64,000 bases of DNA from positions 2,046,001 through 2,110,000 of the forward strand of contig NZ_JAUSXF010000001.1 of assembly GCF_030816475.1 (NCBI RefSeq). The letters are read 5' to 3'. The stretch's first letter is position 1; each line of letters begins with the position of its first letter. Source of the DNA: Arthrobacter pascens (lineage in GTDB: Bacteria; Actinomycetota; Actinomycetes; Actinomycetales; Micrococcaceae). The position numbers and the translations under genes are program-made. Below, piece after piece: positions 52,942-63,426 of the stretch. The notes below the pieces were generated by a model, which made no database searches, was not told the DNA's origin, and saw only the letters and a list, made by a program, of their open reading frames with translations.

Positions 52942-54948
52942 CTAAGTTTCAATGATTTCGCCGGTGGCCATGTTTACTGCCGGGGCAGTGTCCGCTTCCC
53001 CGCCGGTGCTGCTGAAGTGTTCCACAATGGCGCCGGCGAGGGCCGGACCGATACCCTTGGCCGCTGACAGTTCGGCTGCCGAGGCCGCCTTGACGCCCTT
53101 GACCGAGCCGAAATGGGCGAGCAGGGCTTTGCGCTTCGACTCCCCCAGCCCCGGAACACCGTCCAGGGCGGACACCGTCATGGCCTTGCCCCGCTTTTGC
53201 CGGTGGAAGGTGATGGCGAAGCGGTGGGCCTCGTCCCGGATCCGCTGCAGCAGGTACAGTCCCTGCGATGTCCGGGGCAGGATGACCGGGAAGTCACTGT
53301 CCGGAAGCCACACCTCCTCCAGCCGTTTCGCCAGCCCCACCACGTAGACGTCGTCGATGCCGAGGTCAGCCAGTGCCCGGGCTGCCGCATTGACCTGGGG
53401 TTTGCCGCCGTCGACTACCACCAGGTTCGGCGGGTAGGCGAATTTTGCCCGCGGAGCCGGCGTCGTGGTATCCAGCACCGCGGCATCGGCGGCCGCCGTC
53501 AGGGCGGCCTGGTGGCCGGCGAGGGCCGACGCCTCCACCTGCGCCGTCTTGTCTTGGAGATAGTGCCGGAACCGGCGGGTCAGGACATCGTGCATGGCCG
53601 CCGTGTCGTCCGCCGCGGCCGGGCCCGTGACTGAGAACTTCCGGTAGTCGGACTTCTTCGGCAGGCCGTCCTCCACCACCACCATGGACGCCACCACGTT
53701 GGTTCCCTGGACGTGGGAAATGTCAAAACATTCGATGCGCAGGAGTGGCACCGGCAGATCCAGTGCTTCCTGGAGTTCCTGGAGCGCCTGCGACCGGACT
53801 GTCAGGTCCCCGGCCCGCCGCGTCTTGTGAAGTTTCAGGGCGTGCTCGGCGTTCTCCCGCACGGTGGACATGAGCGCCGCTTTGTCGCCCCGCTGGGGCA
53901 CCCGGATGTCCACCTTGGCTCCCCGCATGCCGCCGAGCCACTGCGCCAGTTCGACGGCGTTGCTGGGGGCAACCGGCACCAGCACTTCACGAGGAAGCCG
54001 GCCGTGGCTGTCGCCGTCTTCGCCGTAGACCTGCTGGAGGAGGTGCTCCACCAGGTCGGGCAAAGTGGAATCTTCCACCTTTTCGACAACCCAGCCCCGC
54101 TGGCCGCGGACCCGGCCGCCCCGGACATGGAACACCTGCACAGCCGCCTCGAGTCCGTCCTCGTGCAGCGCAAAGACGTCGGCGTCCGTGTCCTCGGCCA
54201 GCACCACGGCGTTACGCTCAAAGACCTTCCGCAGCGCTGCGATGTCGTCACGGAGCCGGGCGGCGCGTTCATAGTCGAGAGCAGCGACCGCTTCGCCCAT
54301 CTGCTTTTCGAGCTTGGAGATGAAGCGCTTGGCTTCGCCGCCCATGAAGGCACAGAAGTCTTCCGCCAGGGCACGGTGTTCCTCCGGGGTCACCCGCCCC
54401 ACGCAGGGAGCGGAGCATTTGTCGATGTAGCCGAGCAGGCAGGGCCGGCCGCTGGCCTGGGCGCGTTTAAGCACTCCCGGGCTGCAGCTGCGGACAGGGA
54501 AGACCCGCAGCAGCGTGTCCATGGTTTCCCGGATGGCTCCGGCCGTGTAGGGCCCGAAGTACCGGGTGCCCTTCCTGCGGTCTCCGCGCATGACCTGGAC
54601 ACGCGGGAACTTCTCGCTCATCGTGAGTGCCAGGTAGGGATAGGTTTTGTCATCGCGGAAGACCACGTTGAAGCGGGGCTTGAACTCCTTGATCCAGGTG
54701 AATTCAAGTTGCAGGGACTCCAGTTCGCTGCCCACCACTGTCCACTCCACGCTGCTGGCGGCGTGGACCATCGCGTAGGTTTTGGGCAGCAGTCCAGCCG
54801 GGTTCGCGAAATAGGAATTCAGGCGTGAGCGGAGGCTTTTGGCTTTGCCTACGTAGATGACCCGTCCATGGGGATCGCGAAACCTGTACACCCCGGGGTT
54901 GGTGGGAATTTCACCCGTCTGGGGCCTGTAACTTGCTGGATCTGCCAC
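52942..54948 (-). CDS. uvrC: Excinuclease ABC subunit C
   Basis: Makes both incisions in nucleotide-excision repair. 668 residues with the full domain set: GIY-YIG nuclease ([20 protein letters not shown], about 18-37, for the 3' cut), Cys-rich CSPGVL...[15 protein letters not shown] (about 150-180), UVR domain (about 203-238, [20 protein letters not shown]), RNase H-like nuclease for the 5' cut ([20 protein letters not shown], about 395-414; [12 protein letters not shown], about 510) and C-terminal helix-hairpin-helix repeats ([20 protein letters not shown], about 597-616). GTG start with TAGACT six bases upstream suggests a leaderless message. Confidence 0.97.
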   Translation of the reverse strand: MADPASYRPQTGEIPTNPGVYRFRDPHGRVIYVGKAKSLRSRLNSYFANPAGLLPKTYAMVHAASSVEWTVVGSELESLQLEFTWIKEFKPRFNVVFRDDKTYPYLALTMSEKFPRVQVMRGDRRKGTRYFGPYTAGAIRETMDTLLRVFPVRSCSPGVLKRAQASGRPCLLGYIDKCSAPCVGRVTPEEHRALAEDFCAFMGGEAKRFISKLEKQMGEAVAALDYERAARLRDDIAALRKVFERNAVVLAEDTDADVFALHEDGLEAAVQVFHVRGGRVRGQRGWVVEKVEDSTLPDLVEHLLQQVYGEDGDSHGRLPREVLVPVAPSNAVELAQWLGGMRGAKVDIRVPQRGDKAALMSTVRENAEHALKLHKTRRAGDLTVRSQALQELQEALDLPVPLLRIECFDISHVQGTNVVASMVVVEDGLPKKSDYRKFSVTGPAAADDTAAMHDVLTRRFRHYLQDKTAQVEASALAGHQAALTAAADAAVLDTTTPAPRAKFAYPPNLVVVDGGKPQVNAAARALADLGIDDVYVVGLAKRLEEVWLPDSDFPVILPRTSQGLYLLQRIRDEAHRFAITFHRQKRGKAMTVSALDGVPGLGESKRKALLAHFGSVKGVKAASAAELSAAKGIGPALAGAIVEHFSSTGGEADTAPAVNMATGEIIET

Positions 54949-54954
54949 GCTTCC

Positions 54955-54960
54955 AGTCTA
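54955..54960 (-). promoter_or_regulatory. Candidate -10 element of leaderless uvrC
   Basis: Minus-strand TAGACT ends six bases before the uvrC GTG. No ribosome site is present and no LexA-type box is visible nearby. Confidence 0.5.
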
Positions 54961-55009
54961 CTGAGGCCGCGGGGGCGCCTGTGCCACTGGAGCAGCCTAC
55001 CGGCTGCTG

Positions 55010-55678
55010 CTAGTCCACGGACTTGCTCTGGTTGTAGCTGGTGGACCGCTCCTGGCCGCTGAGCTGGGCGATGGCGTCCATGATACGGTCTGTGACCTGG
55101 CGCCGGGCGGGCAGCGAATGGTCGGGGCCCGTTTTCTCGAAGTAGAGGGGTTTTCCCACTTTCATGGTGAAGTGCCCCGGCTTGAAGCCCTTCTCGCCGG
55201 CGGGCTGCAGATTCTCCGTGCCAATCAGGCCTACAGGGATCACGGGGGCACCGGTGGTCAGTGCAAGCCACCCCACCCCGGTCCGTCCCCGGTAGAGGAT
55301 GCCGTCCCGGGAACGGGTGCCCTCCGGGTAAATCCCGATGCCCTTGCCTGCCTCGAGGATGTCCAGGAGGGTCCTGAGGGCCTGGACGCTGGCCGCCTGC
55401 TCCCCGCGTTCCACCGGGATGGATCCGACCGATTCGAAGAAGGATTTCATGACTTTGCCTTTGATGCCGCCTGTAGTGAAATACTCGGCCTTGGCAAAAA
55501 AGGCCACAGGGCGGGGCATGAGCGCCTGGACAATGACGCTGTCAAAAAAGGAAAGATGGTTGGGTGCCACAATGAACGGGCCGTCCTTGGGCACGTTCTC
55601 CAATCCGATGACCGTTGGCCGGCACGTGCCGGCGATCAGTCCGCGCGTGGTCCAGCGGACCGCGTCAAACAGTGCCAT
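55010..55678 (-). CDS. plsC: 1-acyl-sn-glycerol-3-phosphate acyltransferase (PlsC-like)
   Basis: A 222-residue glycerolipid acyltransferase that would convert lysophosphatidate to phosphatidate in membrane lipid synthesis. Motif I is VAPNHLSFFDSVIVQA (about 37-52, HX4D), motif II around FFAKAEYFT (about 60-68), motif III IGIYPEGTRSRDGILYRGRT (about 118-137) and motif IV GAPVIPVGLIGTENLQPAGE (about 143-162). Overlaps the upstream HAD gene by 14 bp, so cotranscribed with it. Several PlsC paralogues are usual in actinobacteria, so the exact acceptor is uncertain. Confidence 0.92.
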   Translation of the reverse strand: MALFDAVRWTTRGLIAGTCRPTVIGLENVPKDGPFIVAPNHLSFFDSVIVQALMPRPVAFFAKAEYFTTGGIKGKVMKSFFESVGSIPVERGEQAASVQALRTLLDILEAGKGIGIYPEGTRSRDGILYRGRTGVGWLALTTGAPVIPVGLIGTENLQPAGEKGFKPGHFTMKVGKPLYFEKTGPDHSLPARRQVTDRIMDAIAQLSGQERSTSYNQSKSVD

Positions 55679-56381
55679 CGTTTTGCACCTCGCTCATTGC
55701 CGCGGAGTGAATAGCTTCAAGGCGTTCAATGGCGGCTACAAGATCGGCCGCGGAGTCAACCACGGTCACCGCTCCCGCATCCTCGAGTTCACCATCGGGG
55801 GCAAACCCCCAGCCCACGCCGATGCAGTCAAGGCCATTGGCAATGGCGCCCGCCACGTCCTGGGCACGGTCACCCACCATCACCGCATGGTGGGTGGAGA
55901 GATCCCCCAGCGCGGCGGCGATGATGCCGGTCTTCCCGACAGGCCCCGCCGCGGCGGCAGATTCGTCGTCGGAGGATCCCCTGATGAACTGGAACAGGCC
56001 CGCGATCCCGTGGTGTTCCAGTACTATGCGTGCCAGGCCCTCCGGCTTCTGGGTCGCCACCGCCACCTGCCTGCCGGCTGCTGCGAAGCTGTCCAGGACA
56101 TCCTGTATCCCCGGGTAAAGCCGGCCCTGGCTGATGCCGGTGCTGAGGTAGTACTGCCGGTAGCGGCTGATGACCTCATCGAGCATGCCCGCCGGGACCA
56201 TGGCGACGTTAAGAAGCGAATCGCTCAGCTTGGGGCCGATCATCGCGTCGAGCAGGTCCTGGCCTGGAACGGGGAGGCCAAGCTCCGTTAGAGCGGCTGC
56301 GATTCCATCTGTTATTCCCCCGGCCGGATCGACAAGAGTGCCGTCCAGGTCAAAGATAACGGGCACTGTTGTTTGAGTCAC
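55665..56381 (-). CDS. HAD-superfamily hydrolase (phosphoglycolate phosphatase-like)
   Basis: A 238-residue haloacid-dehalogenase phosphatase. Motif I VIFDLDGTLVDPAGGIT (about 9-25) with nucleophile Asp, a helical cap (about 20-85) typical of the Gph/Pgp subgroup, motif II VAVATQKPEG (about 113-122), the lysine region GPVGKTGIIAAAL (about 150) and motif III VMVGDRAQDVAGAIANGLDC (about 167-186). Substrate unresolved: phosphoglycolate, pyrophosphate or a nucleotide are all possible. GTG start; overlaps plsC. Confidence 0.9.
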   Translation of the reverse strand: MTQTTVPVIFDLDGTLVDPAGGITDGIAAALTELGLPVPGQDLLDAMIGPKLSDSLLNVAMVPAGMLDEVISRYRQYYLSTGISQGRLYPGIQDVLDSFAAAGRQVAVATQKPEGLARIVLEHHGIAGLFQFIRGSSDDESAAAAGPVGKTGIIAAALGDLSTHHAVMVGDRAQDVAGAIANGLDCIGVGWGFAPDGELEDAGAVTVVDSAADLVAAIERLEAIHSAAMSEVQNDGTV

Positions 56382-56483
56382 CGGCTTAGTTTCTCACGAC
56401 ACCAGTCCTGCCCGAAAACTCGCATACCCCGCAGGGAATAAATACGGAATATGCAGGGAGTACTTTCAGGACCGGCCGGCAGG

Positions 56484-59411
56484 TCAGCCCAGAATGTCAG
56501 CAAGGAAGGCCGCGGTGTGGCTTTCCTCGGATTTTGCCACCTGCTCGGGGGTTCCGGTCGCCACGATCTGGCCGCCGCCGGACCCGCCGTCAGGGCCGAG
56601 GTCGACGATCCAGTCCGCGCTCTTGATGACGTCCAGGTTGTGTTCGATGGTGATCACGGTATTGCCCTTGTCCACAAGTCCCTGGAGCACCATCAGGAGC
56701 TTCCGGATGTCCTCGAAATGCAGGCCTGTGGTGGGTTCGTCGAGAACGTACACGCTGCGCCCGTTGGACCGCTTCTGCAGTTCCGCGGCCAGCTTGACGC
56801 GCTGGGCCTCCCCGCCAGAGAGCGTTGTGGCCGGTTGCCCCAGGCGCACGTACCCCAGGCCTACGTCCACCAGGGTGTTCAGGTGCCGTGCGATGGGTGA
56901 GAAGGCGGCAAAGAACTCCGCCCCTTCTTCGATGGGCATGTTGAGCACGTCGGCGATGGTCTTGCCCTTGTAGTGCACTTCAAGGGTCTCCCGGTTGTAG
57001 CGTGCTCCGTGGCACACCTCGCAGGGCACGTAAACGTCGGGCAGGAAGTTCATCTCGATCTTGAGCGTGCCGTCGCCCGAACACGCTTCGCAGCGGCCGC
57101 CCTTGACGTTGAAGGAGAACCTGCCGGGGAGGTAGCCACGGACCTTGGCTTCAGTGGTCTCGGCGAAGAGTTTCCTGATGTTGTCGAAAACGCCGGTGTA
57201 GGTGGCAGGGTTGGAGCGCGGAGTGCGGCCAATGGGGCTCTGGTCCACGTGGACCACCTTGTCCAGGTGTTCCAGGCCCTGGACCGACTTATGCCGCCCC
57301 GCCACCTGCTTTGCACCGTTGAGCTTGTTAACCAGCACCTTGTACAGGATCTCATTGACCAGCGTGGACTTGCCGGAGCCGCTGACGCCGGTCACCGCAG
57401 TAAACAGGCCCAGCGGGAAAGCGGCATCAACGTTAACGAGGTTGTTCTCCCGGGCACCCACCACTTTGAGTTCGCGCTTCTTGTCGTACTTGCGGCGCTT
57501 CTTCGGCACTTCAATGCTCTTGCGCCCCGACAGGTAGTCGCCGGTCAGCGACGCGGTGTTCTCCAGGAGGTCCTGGTAGGAACCAGAGTGGACCACCTGG
57601 CCGCCGTGTTCACCGGCGCCCGGTCCGATATCCACGATCCAGTCGGCGACGTGGATGGTGTCCTCGTCGTGCTCCACGACGATGAGGGTGTTGCCCATGT
57701 CTCGGAGCCTGGTCAGGGTATCGATGAGACGCCTGTTGTCGCGCTGGTGGAGCCCGATGGACGGCTCGTCCAGGACGTAGAGCACGCCCACCAGGCCCGA
57801 GCCGATCTGGGTGGCGAGCCGGATGCGCTGAGCCTCGCCGCCCGAGAGGGTAGCCGAGGGCCGTTCCAGATTCAGGTACTCCAGCCCGACATCCAGGAGG
57901 AACGTCAGCCGCGCCTGGATCTCCTTGAGGACCTGGTGTGCGATCTGGGCCTCGCGGCCGGTCAGTATCAGGTTGTTCAGGAACTCCGCGCAGTCGCGCA
58001 TGGGGAGCGCGGCGACGTCGGCAATGGACTTGCCGTTGATGAGCACCGACAGGGATGCGGGGTTGAGGCGGGCACCGTTGCAGGCAGGGCAGGGAATCTG
58101 CCGCATGTACTCTTCATAGCGGTCGCGGGCCCAGTCGGAGTCAGTCTCGCCGTGCTTGCGGTGGACGTACTGGATGGCGCCTTCGAAGCCGGTGCTGTAC
58201 TTGCGTTCCCGGCCGAACCGGTTGCGGTACTGCACCACCACTTTGTGGTCCTTGCCGTGCAGGACCGTCTGCCGGACGTCCTTGCCCAGCTTCTCCCAGG
58301 GGGTGTCCATGGAAAATCCAAGTTCCTTGGAGAGGCCCTCCAGGAGCCGGTTCCAGTACTCAGTGGTGGCTGTTCCCAGCGACCAGGGAGCGATGGCCCC
58401 TTCGGACAAAGAGAGCTCGGGGTTGGGGACGATGAGTTCCTCGTCAACTTCCAGCCGGGTTCCGATGCCGCTGCAGGCGGCGCATGCGCCGAAAGGGTTG
58501 TTGAAGGAGAATGACCGCGGCTCGATCTCGTCGATGGCGAGGGGATGCTCGTTGGGGCAGGCCAGGTTTTCGGAGAACGCGCGGGTCCGCCCGGGATCGT
58601 CCGCGTCAACGTCCACGAATTCCGCCAGGACACGGCCCTCGGCCAGGCCCAGGGCGGTCTCAATGGAGTCGGTAAGGCGCTGGCTGATGCCTTCCTTGAC
58701 CACGAGCCGGTCCACTACCACTTCGATGGTGTGCTTGAACTGCTTTCCCAGCTTGGGCGGATCACTCAGCTGGACGAGGTCGCCGTCGACCCTTGCCCGG
58801 GAGTAGCCCTTGGCGGTCAGCTCCTTGAAGAGCTCCACGAATTCGCCTTTGCGCCCCCGGACTACCGGAGCAAGGACCTGGAAGCGGGTGCCGTCTTCGA
58901 GCTCCAGCAACTGGTCCACTATCTGCTGCGGTGTCTGCTTGGTCACCGGTTCTCCGCAGACAGGGCAATGCGGGCGGCCTACCCTTGCCCAGAGCAGGCG
59001 CATGTAATCGTAGATTTCAGTGATGGTGCCGACCGTGGAGCGGGGGTTCTTGCTGGTTGACTTCTGGTCGATGGAAACAGCCGGGGACAGTCCTTCAATG
59101 AAATCGACGTCCGGCTTGTCCACCTGGCCCAGGAACTGGCGGGCGTATGCCGACAGCGACTCAACGTAGCGCCTTTGGCCCTCCGCAAAAATAGTGTCGA
59201 AGGCCAGGGAGGACTTTCCTGATCCGGACAGGCCGGTGAAGACGATCATGGCGTCGCGCGGCAGGTCCAGGTCCACGTTGCGAAGGTTGTGCTCCCGCGC
59301 TCCCTTGACCACCAGGCGCGACAGGTCCGGGCGCGAGGGCTTGGCGGTGGCCGGTGCGGGTGTGACGGGAACGGATTCGACTGCTGTTTCTTCAGCGAGG
59401 GCTTTAGGCAC
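56484..59411 (-). CDS. uvrA: Excinuclease ABC subunit A
   Basis: Damage-sensing ATPase of nucleotide-excision repair. 975 residues with two ABC modules split by insertions: first Walker [21 protein letters not shown] (about 54-73), a zinc module CPVCGEPV...CPACNG, first signature [20 protein letters not shown], Walker [20 protein letters not shown]; second Walker [19 protein letters not shown] (about 665-682), zinc finger CEACSGDG...CEVCHG, second signature [17 protein letters not shown] and [12 protein letters not shown]. The GTG start begins a short non-conserved leader. TAGCAT and a LexA-like box lie directly upstream, so it is probably SOS-inducible and leaderless. Confidence 0.98.
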   Translation of the reverse strand: MPKALAEETAVESVPVTPAPATAKPSRPDLSRLVVKGAREHNLRNVDLDLPRDAMIVFTGLSGSGKSSLAFDTIFAEGQRRYVESLSAYARQFLGQVDKPDVDFIEGLSPAVSIDQKSTSKNPRSTVGTITEIYDYMRLLWARVGRPHCPVCGEPVTKQTPQQIVDQLLELEDGTRFQVLAPVVRGRKGEFVELFKELTAKGYSRARVDGDLVQLSDPPKLGKQFKHTIEVVVDRLVVKEGISQRLTDSIETALGLAEGRVLAEFVDVDADDPGRTRAFSENLACPNEHPLAIDEIEPRSFSFNNPFGACAACSGIGTRLEVDEELIVPNPELSLSEGAIAPWSLGTATTEYWNRLLEGLSKELGFSMDTPWEKLGKDVRQTVLHGKDHKVVVQYRNRFGRERKYSTGFEGAIQYVHRKHGETDSDWARDRYEEYMRQIPCPACNGARLNPASLSVLINGKSIADVAALPMRDCAEFLNNLILTGREAQIAHQVLKEIQARLTFLLDVGLEYLNLERPSATLSGGEAQRIRLATQIGSGLVGVLYVLDEPSIGLHQRDNRRLIDTLTRLRDMGNTLIVVEHDEDTIHVADWIVDIGPGAGEHGGQVVHSGSYQDLLENTASLTGDYLSGRKSIEVPKKRRKYDKKRELKVVGARENNLVNVDAAFPLGLFTAVTGVSGSGKSTLVNEILYKVLVNKLNGAKQVAGRHKSVQGLEHLDKVVHVDQSPIGRTPRSNPATYTGVFDNIRKLFAETTEAKVRGYLPGRFSFNVKGGRCEACSGDGTLKIEMNFLPDVYVPCEVCHGARYNRETLEVHYKGKTIADVLNMPIEEGAEFFAAFSPIARHLNTLVDVGLGYVRLGQPATTLSGGEAQRVKLAAELQKRSNGRSVYVLDEPTTGLHFEDIRKLLMVLQGLVDKGNTVITIEHNLDVIKSADWIVDLGPDGGSGGGQIVATGTPEQVAKSEESHTAAFLADILG

Positions 59412-59417
59412 CCACTA

Positions 59418-59423
59418 ATGCTA
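59418..59423 (-). promoter_or_regulatory. Candidate -10 element of leaderless uvrA
   Basis: Minus-strand TAGCAT ends six bases before the uvrA GTG and directly follows the SOS-box-like palindrome. Confidence 0.5.
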
Positions 59424-59424
59424 A

Positions 59425-59440
59425 TCGAAAACTTCTTCGA
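59425..59440. promoter_or_regulatory. LexA (SOS) box-like palindrome upstream of uvrA
   Basis: Plus-strand TCGAAAACTTCTTCGA matches the actinobacterial SOS consensus TCGAAC-N4-GTTCGA at 10 of 12 fixed positions (TCGAA...TTCGA arms intact). It lies one base from the -10 hexamer, a position where LexA binding would block transcription. uvrA is a classical SOS gene. Confidence 0.65.
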
Positions 59441-59456
59441 ATATCCACGCTGGCCG

Positions 59457-59837
59457 CTACTCGGCGTCGTAGGCCGCAGCCAGTAGCTGGACAGCCTCCG
59501 CAAACGAGGCCCCCTGCGCCCTTGCTGCTGCCGCGTACTGGCCGGCTGCGACGGAGAGGGCGTCCGACCGTGCGTCCCGCGGAAGCACCAGGGTGCCGTT
59601 CCTTCCGCGGGTGGCCACCACGCCGGCGGCCTCAAGTTCCTTGTAGGCGCGGGCCACGGTGTGGGGTGCCACATCCAACAGCCCGGCCAGGGCCCTGACT
59701 GCCGGAAGCCTGGTACCGGGCGGCAGGGCGCCGCTGTCCGCCAGCTTGATCACGTGCAGGCGCAGCTGTTCAAACAGCGGCACTGTACTGGCCTGGTTCG
59801 GCTTCCAGGTGCCGGGAAAGTCCTCCACGCCGCTCAT
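59457..59837 (-). CDS. GntR-family transcriptional regulator (YtrA-like, short)
   Basis: A 126-residue regulator with an N-terminal winged helix (VPLFEQLRLHVIKLADSGAL, LPAVRALAGLLDVAPHTVAR, AYKELEAAGVVATRGRNGTL; about 19-83) and only a short helical C-terminus of about 40 residues, as in the YtrA subfamily. Such regulators often control adjacent ABC transporters. Its start overlaps the stop of the upstream ABC gene by four bases, so it is the third gene of the ABC-ABC-GntR operon and likely autoregulates it. The inducing ligand is unknown. Confidence 0.92.
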   Translation of the reverse strand: MSGVEDFPGTWKPNQASTVPLFEQLRLHVIKLADSGALPPGTRLPAVRALAGLLDVAPHTVARAYKELEAAGVVATRGRNGTLVLPRDARSDALSVAAGQYAAAARAQGASFAEAVQLLAAAYDAE

Positions 59838-61648
59838 ATTCCGGCTTCCAAAGCGCCCGGCATGCCCGTGCGTCCCGCAAACTGGGCGTTGTAGAGCCGG
59901 GTGTAGTGGCCGTTGGCTGCAAGCAGGCTCCGGTGGTTACCCTGTTCCGCAATGCGTCCGTGATCCATGACCAAGATTAGATCAGCGTCGCGGACCGTGG
60001 ACAAACGGTGGGCAATCACGAAGCTCGTCTTCCCCTGCCGCAGCCGCTGCATTGCCTGCCGAATCAGGACTTCGGTCCGAGAATCCACGGAACTGGTGGC
60101 CTCATCCAGGATCAGGACGCTGCGGTCCGCCAGCTGCGCCCGTGCGATGGAAATCAACTGGCGCTGTCCCTGGCTGAGCGGATCTCCGCCGTTATCAAGC
60201 AGCGTGTCATAGCCGGCGGGCAGCGATCTCACGAAGTGGTCCACATGGCTGGCTTCCGCCGCTGCCACGATCTCAGAGTCACTGGCACCGGGCCGGCCAT
60301 ACTCGATGTTCTCCCTGATGGTTCCGGAGAACAGCCAGGCATCCTGCAGGACCACGCCGAAGCCCGCGCGGAGGGCGTCCCTGGGCATGGCCGCGATATC
60401 AATGCCGCCCATGGTGATCCGGCCCGAGTCCACCTCATAGAAGCGCATCAGGAGATTGACCACCGTAGTCTTGCCCGCACCGGTGTGGCCGACGATGGCC
60501 ACCGTGCGGCCAGGATCAACAGCAAAGGATAGACCCCTGACCACGGGGACCGACGGGCGGTATCCGAAGATGACGTCGTGGAAGACGATACGGCCTGCCG
60601 GCTCCGCAGCGGAGCGCGCTCCTCCCGGTTCGGCGGGGATCTCCGGGGCATCCAGGAGGGCGAACACCCGTCGTGCTGAGACCAGGCAGGACTGGATGAC
60701 ATTGAGCATGCCGCCGATTTGCCCGACTGGCTGGGTAAAAAGCCTGCTGAACTGAATGAACGCCTGGATGCCCCCGATGGTCATGGCTCCCGCCGTGACC
60801 TGCAATGCGCCTACGACCGCGACGGCGACGTAGTTGAGGTTGGCGATAAGGACCATCAGAGGCTGGACCACTCCCGATGCGTACTGTGCCTTCGCCGAAG
60901 CCCGCGCAAGCCGGTCGTTGCTGGCCTGGAACACTGAGGCGGCCTGCTCCTGGTGTCCGAAGGCCTTGATGACCTCGTGCCCGGTGATGAACTCGTCGAC
61001 GTGCGCATTCAGCTCGCCGGTCTCCGTCCATTGCAAGGCGAATTGTGCCTGCGAACGGCGGGCTACCAGGACGGTGATCAGCGTGGTCAGCGGAACGGAG
61101 ACCAAGGCTATGCCGGCCAGGAGCGGAGAGATCCACAACATCATCGCGAGGGCACCGCACAGCATGAGGACGGACATGATCAGCTGGGTCAGGACCTGGT
61201 TGAGGGCCTGCGAGATGTTGTCGATGTCATTGGTGGCCCTGCTGAGTACATCCCCCCTGGACTGTTCCTGGAAATACGAGGACGGGAGCCGGTGCAGCTT
61301 GTCCTCCACCGAGGCACGGAGGCGGTACATGAGGCCGTGGACGGAGCTGGCAGTGAGCGTGCCCTGGATCCAGTTGAAAAGCGAGGCGCCGACGTACATC
61401 AGGGCAACCGCCGCCAGGAGTTTACCCAGCTGCGGTTCGTTGAGGACCCCCGTGAAGAGACCTGCTACAACGATGTCGGTGGCGTCCCCCAGGTACTTCG
61501 GAGCGGCAACATTCGACGCCGCAAAACAGCACGTGGCGGCGACGGCGGCGAGCATCTGCCATCTGAAGGGCCGCAGCAGGCCAAGCAGGCGCCGTGCCGT
61601 GGGCCAGAAACTGCCGCCTGCCGGCTCCCCCGACAACGGCGCCGTCAT
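59834..61648 (-). CDS. ABC exporter subunit, fused membrane and ATPase domains (canonical site)
   Basis: 604 residues: an N-terminal six-helix ABC_membrane domain (about 25-315, including the coupling-helix region YFQEQSRGDVLSRATNDIDN, about 120-139) and a C-terminal ATPase with Walker A AIVGHTGAGKTTVVNLLMRF (about 388-407), signature DPLSQGQRQLISIARAQL (LSQGQ variant) and Walker B VLILDEATSSVDSRTE with the catalytic Glu. Its start overlaps the stop of the other half-transporter by four bases; together they should form a heterodimeric multidrug- or lipid-type exporter. Closest recognisable class is LmrCD/TM287-288. Confidence 0.93.
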   Translation of the reverse strand: MTAPLSGEPAGGSFWPTARRLLGLLRPFRWQMLAAVAATCCFAASNVAAPKYLGDATDIVVAGLFTGVLNEPQLGKLLAAVALMYVGASLFNWIQGTLTASSVHGLMYRLRASVEDKLHRLPSSYFQEQSRGDVLSRATNDIDNISQALNQVLTQLIMSVLMLCGALAMMLWISPLLAGIALVSVPLTTLITVLVARRSQAQFALQWTETGELNAHVDEFITGHEVIKAFGHQEQAASVFQASNDRLARASAKAQYASGVVQPLMVLIANLNYVAVAVVGALQVTAGAMTIGGIQAFIQFSRLFTQPVGQIGGMLNVIQSCLVSARRVFALLDAPEIPAEPGGARSAAEPAGRIVFHDVIFGYRPSVPVVRGLSFAVDPGRTVAIVGHTGAGKTTVVNLLMRFYEVDSGRITMGGIDIAAMPRDALRAGFGVVLQDAWLFSGTIRENIEYGRPGASDSEIVAAAEASHVDHFVRSLPAGYDTLLDNGGDPLSQGQRQLISIARAQLADRSVLILDEATSSVDSRTEVLIRQAMQRLRQGKTSFVIAHRLSTVRDADLILVMDHGRIAEQGNHRSLLAANGHYTRLYNAQFAGRTGMPGALEAGI

Positions 61649-63426
61649 GGCATATCCTCCAGTTCCAGCTGCGACTCTGCAATTTGCCGGTAAGTGGGAG
61701 AGATCTCCAGCAGCTCCCGGTGGGTTCCCTGCGCCACGAGGCGGCCATCGTCGAGCACCAGGATCAGCCCGGCACCGGTGACCGTCGCAATCCGTTCAGC
61801 CACGATAATGACCGCGGCCCGGCCGATGGCCACGTCCAGGGCCTCCCTCAGGCGGGCCTCGGTGTCATAGTCGAGCGCGGAGAAGCTGTCGTCGAAGAGG
61901 TAGAGGGGCGCGCGCCGCAGCAGGGCCCGAGCAATGCACAACCGCTGGCGCTGGCCGCCGGAAAAGTTTGTTCCACCTTGTCCGACGGGAGCCTCGAGGC
62001 CCAGCGGCAGATCACGGACGAAACCCGCCGCCTGGGCAGTCCCCAGTGCCTCCCAGAGCTCAGGATCCGTTGCCGCCGGCGCCGCGATCCGCAGATTGTC
62101 AGCGATGCTCCCGGTGAAAAGGTGGGACCGCTGTGGAACCACGGCCATGTTCCCCCGCAAGGAGTCCAACGAGACGGAACGGACGTCCGCCCCGCCCACC
62201 GTGATCAGGCCGGCGGTTGAATCCAGGAAGCGCGGCACGAGGTTGAGCAGGGTCGATTTTCCGCTGCCCGTCGAGCCGACGATCGCGGTGGTGATGCCCG
62301 GCATGGCGGTGAAGCTGATGTCCTCCAGCACCGGGGCTTCAGCACCGGGGTAGGAGAAGCTCACACCCCGGAACACCACACCTCCGCCGTCGAAAACCGG
62401 CCCCGCGTATCTGGAGGGTCGGTCATCGTGAGTATCTGTCGGGGTGCCGTGCAGATCCTGTCCATCCCTTATCGAGGGCACAGTGTCCAGTACGGCCCCG
62501 ATCCGTTCTGCGCAGACGGCGGCCCGGGGTGCTGTCATGAGCACGTACATGGCCATCATGATGGCCAGCAGGATCTGCAGGATGTAGGCGACAAAGGCTG
62601 TCAGGGCACCGATCTGCATCTCCCCGGCATGGACCCGGTGCCCTCCAAACCAGACAACTGCAACTGAAGAGAGATTCACCACGATCATGATCGAGGGCAG
62701 CATGGCCGCCACCACCAAGGCGGACTGCAGATTGTTCCCGGTCAGGCCTGTGTTCATCCTGGCAAAGCGGAGCGTCTCATGCCGTTGCCTGACAAAGGCA
62801 CGGATCACGTTGGCCCCGATGATCTGTTCGCGCAGGATTCCCCCTGTCCGGTCAAGCAGCTCCTGCCCTTCCCGGTACAAGGGCACCAGGCGCCGGACGA
62901 TGAGGTACATGATGACGAACAGGACGGGCATGATGATGATCACTACGGACGAAAGCACGACGTCCTGGTCCAATGCCAGCACCACTCCACCGACTCCCAT
63001 GACGGGTGCGGCCACCAACATAGTGAACACGAGGACGGCGAAGGACTGGATCTGCTGGGTGTCATTGGTGGCGCGCGTGACCAGGCTTTGCGTGCCGAAT
63101 TCCGCCACCTCCTGGGAGGACAGCGACTGGATCCTGGCAAAGAGCTCTCCCCGGAGCTGACGGCCCAGTTGCATCGCCACCACTGCACCGAGGTACCCGG
63201 CCGCGATGGCCGCTGCCGCCTGGAGGGCGGCAATGACTGCCATCACAGTGCCGAGCCGGAGGATCAAGGGGGTGTTGCCGGCCACGATGCCGTCGTCGAT
63301 GATGGCCGCGTTGATCGTGGGCAGCAAAAGGTTTCCCGCCGTCTGGACCAGCTGAAGGAGGACAATGGCCGCCACGGGTGCCTTGTAGCCGGCAAGCAGC
63401 CGGATCATCAAGCCAAAAAGCACCAC
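61645..63426 (-). CDS. ABC exporter subunit, fused membrane and ATPase domains (degenerate site)
   Basis: 593 residues, partner of the next gene. Membrane domain at about 8-310 with ELFARIQSLSSQEVAEFGTQ in the first coupling region; ATPase domain with Walker A AIVGSTGSGKSTLLNLVPRF (about 377-396), signature NFSGGQRQRLCIARALL and Walker B LYLFDDSFSALDYDTEARL, where Asp replaces the catalytic Glu. This one-dead-site pattern is typical of the TM287-like half of heterodimeric exporters. GTG start with AGGAGG four bases upstream; an ATG six codons on has no site. First gene of the operon. Confidence 0.93.
   Translation of the reverse strand: MVLFGLMIRLLAGYKAPVAAIVLLQLVQTAGNLLLPTINAAIIDDGIVAGNTPLILRLGTVMAVIAALQAAAAIAAGYLGAVVAMQLGRQLRGELFARIQSLSSQEVAEFGTQSLVTRATNDTQQIQSFAVLVFTMLVAAPVMGVGGVVLALDQDVVLSSVVIIIMPVLFVIMYLIVRRLVPLYREGQELLDRTGGILREQIIGANVIRAFVRQRHETLRFARMNTGLTGNNLQSALVVAAMLPSIMIVVNLSSVAVVWFGGHRVHAGEMQIGALTAFVAYILQILLAIMMAMYVLMTAPRAAVCAERIGAVLDTVPSIRDGQDLHGTPTDTHDDRPSRYAGPVFDGGGVVFRGVSFSYPGAEAPVLEDISFTAMPGITTAIVGSTGSGKSTLLNLVPRFLDSTAGLITVGGADVRSVSLDSLRGNMAVVPQRSHLFTGSIADNLRIAAPAATDPELWEALGTAQAAGFVRDLPLGLEAPVGQGGTNFSGGQRQRLCIARALLRRAPLYLFDDSFSALDYDTEARLREALDVAIGRAAVIIVAERIATVTGAGLILVLDDGRLVAQGTHRELLEISPTYRQIAESQLELEDMP

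Noticed and set aside
56973..58514. 513-codon plus-strand frame opposite uvrA
   Set aside because: Antisense to conserved UvrA domains; no family resemblance.
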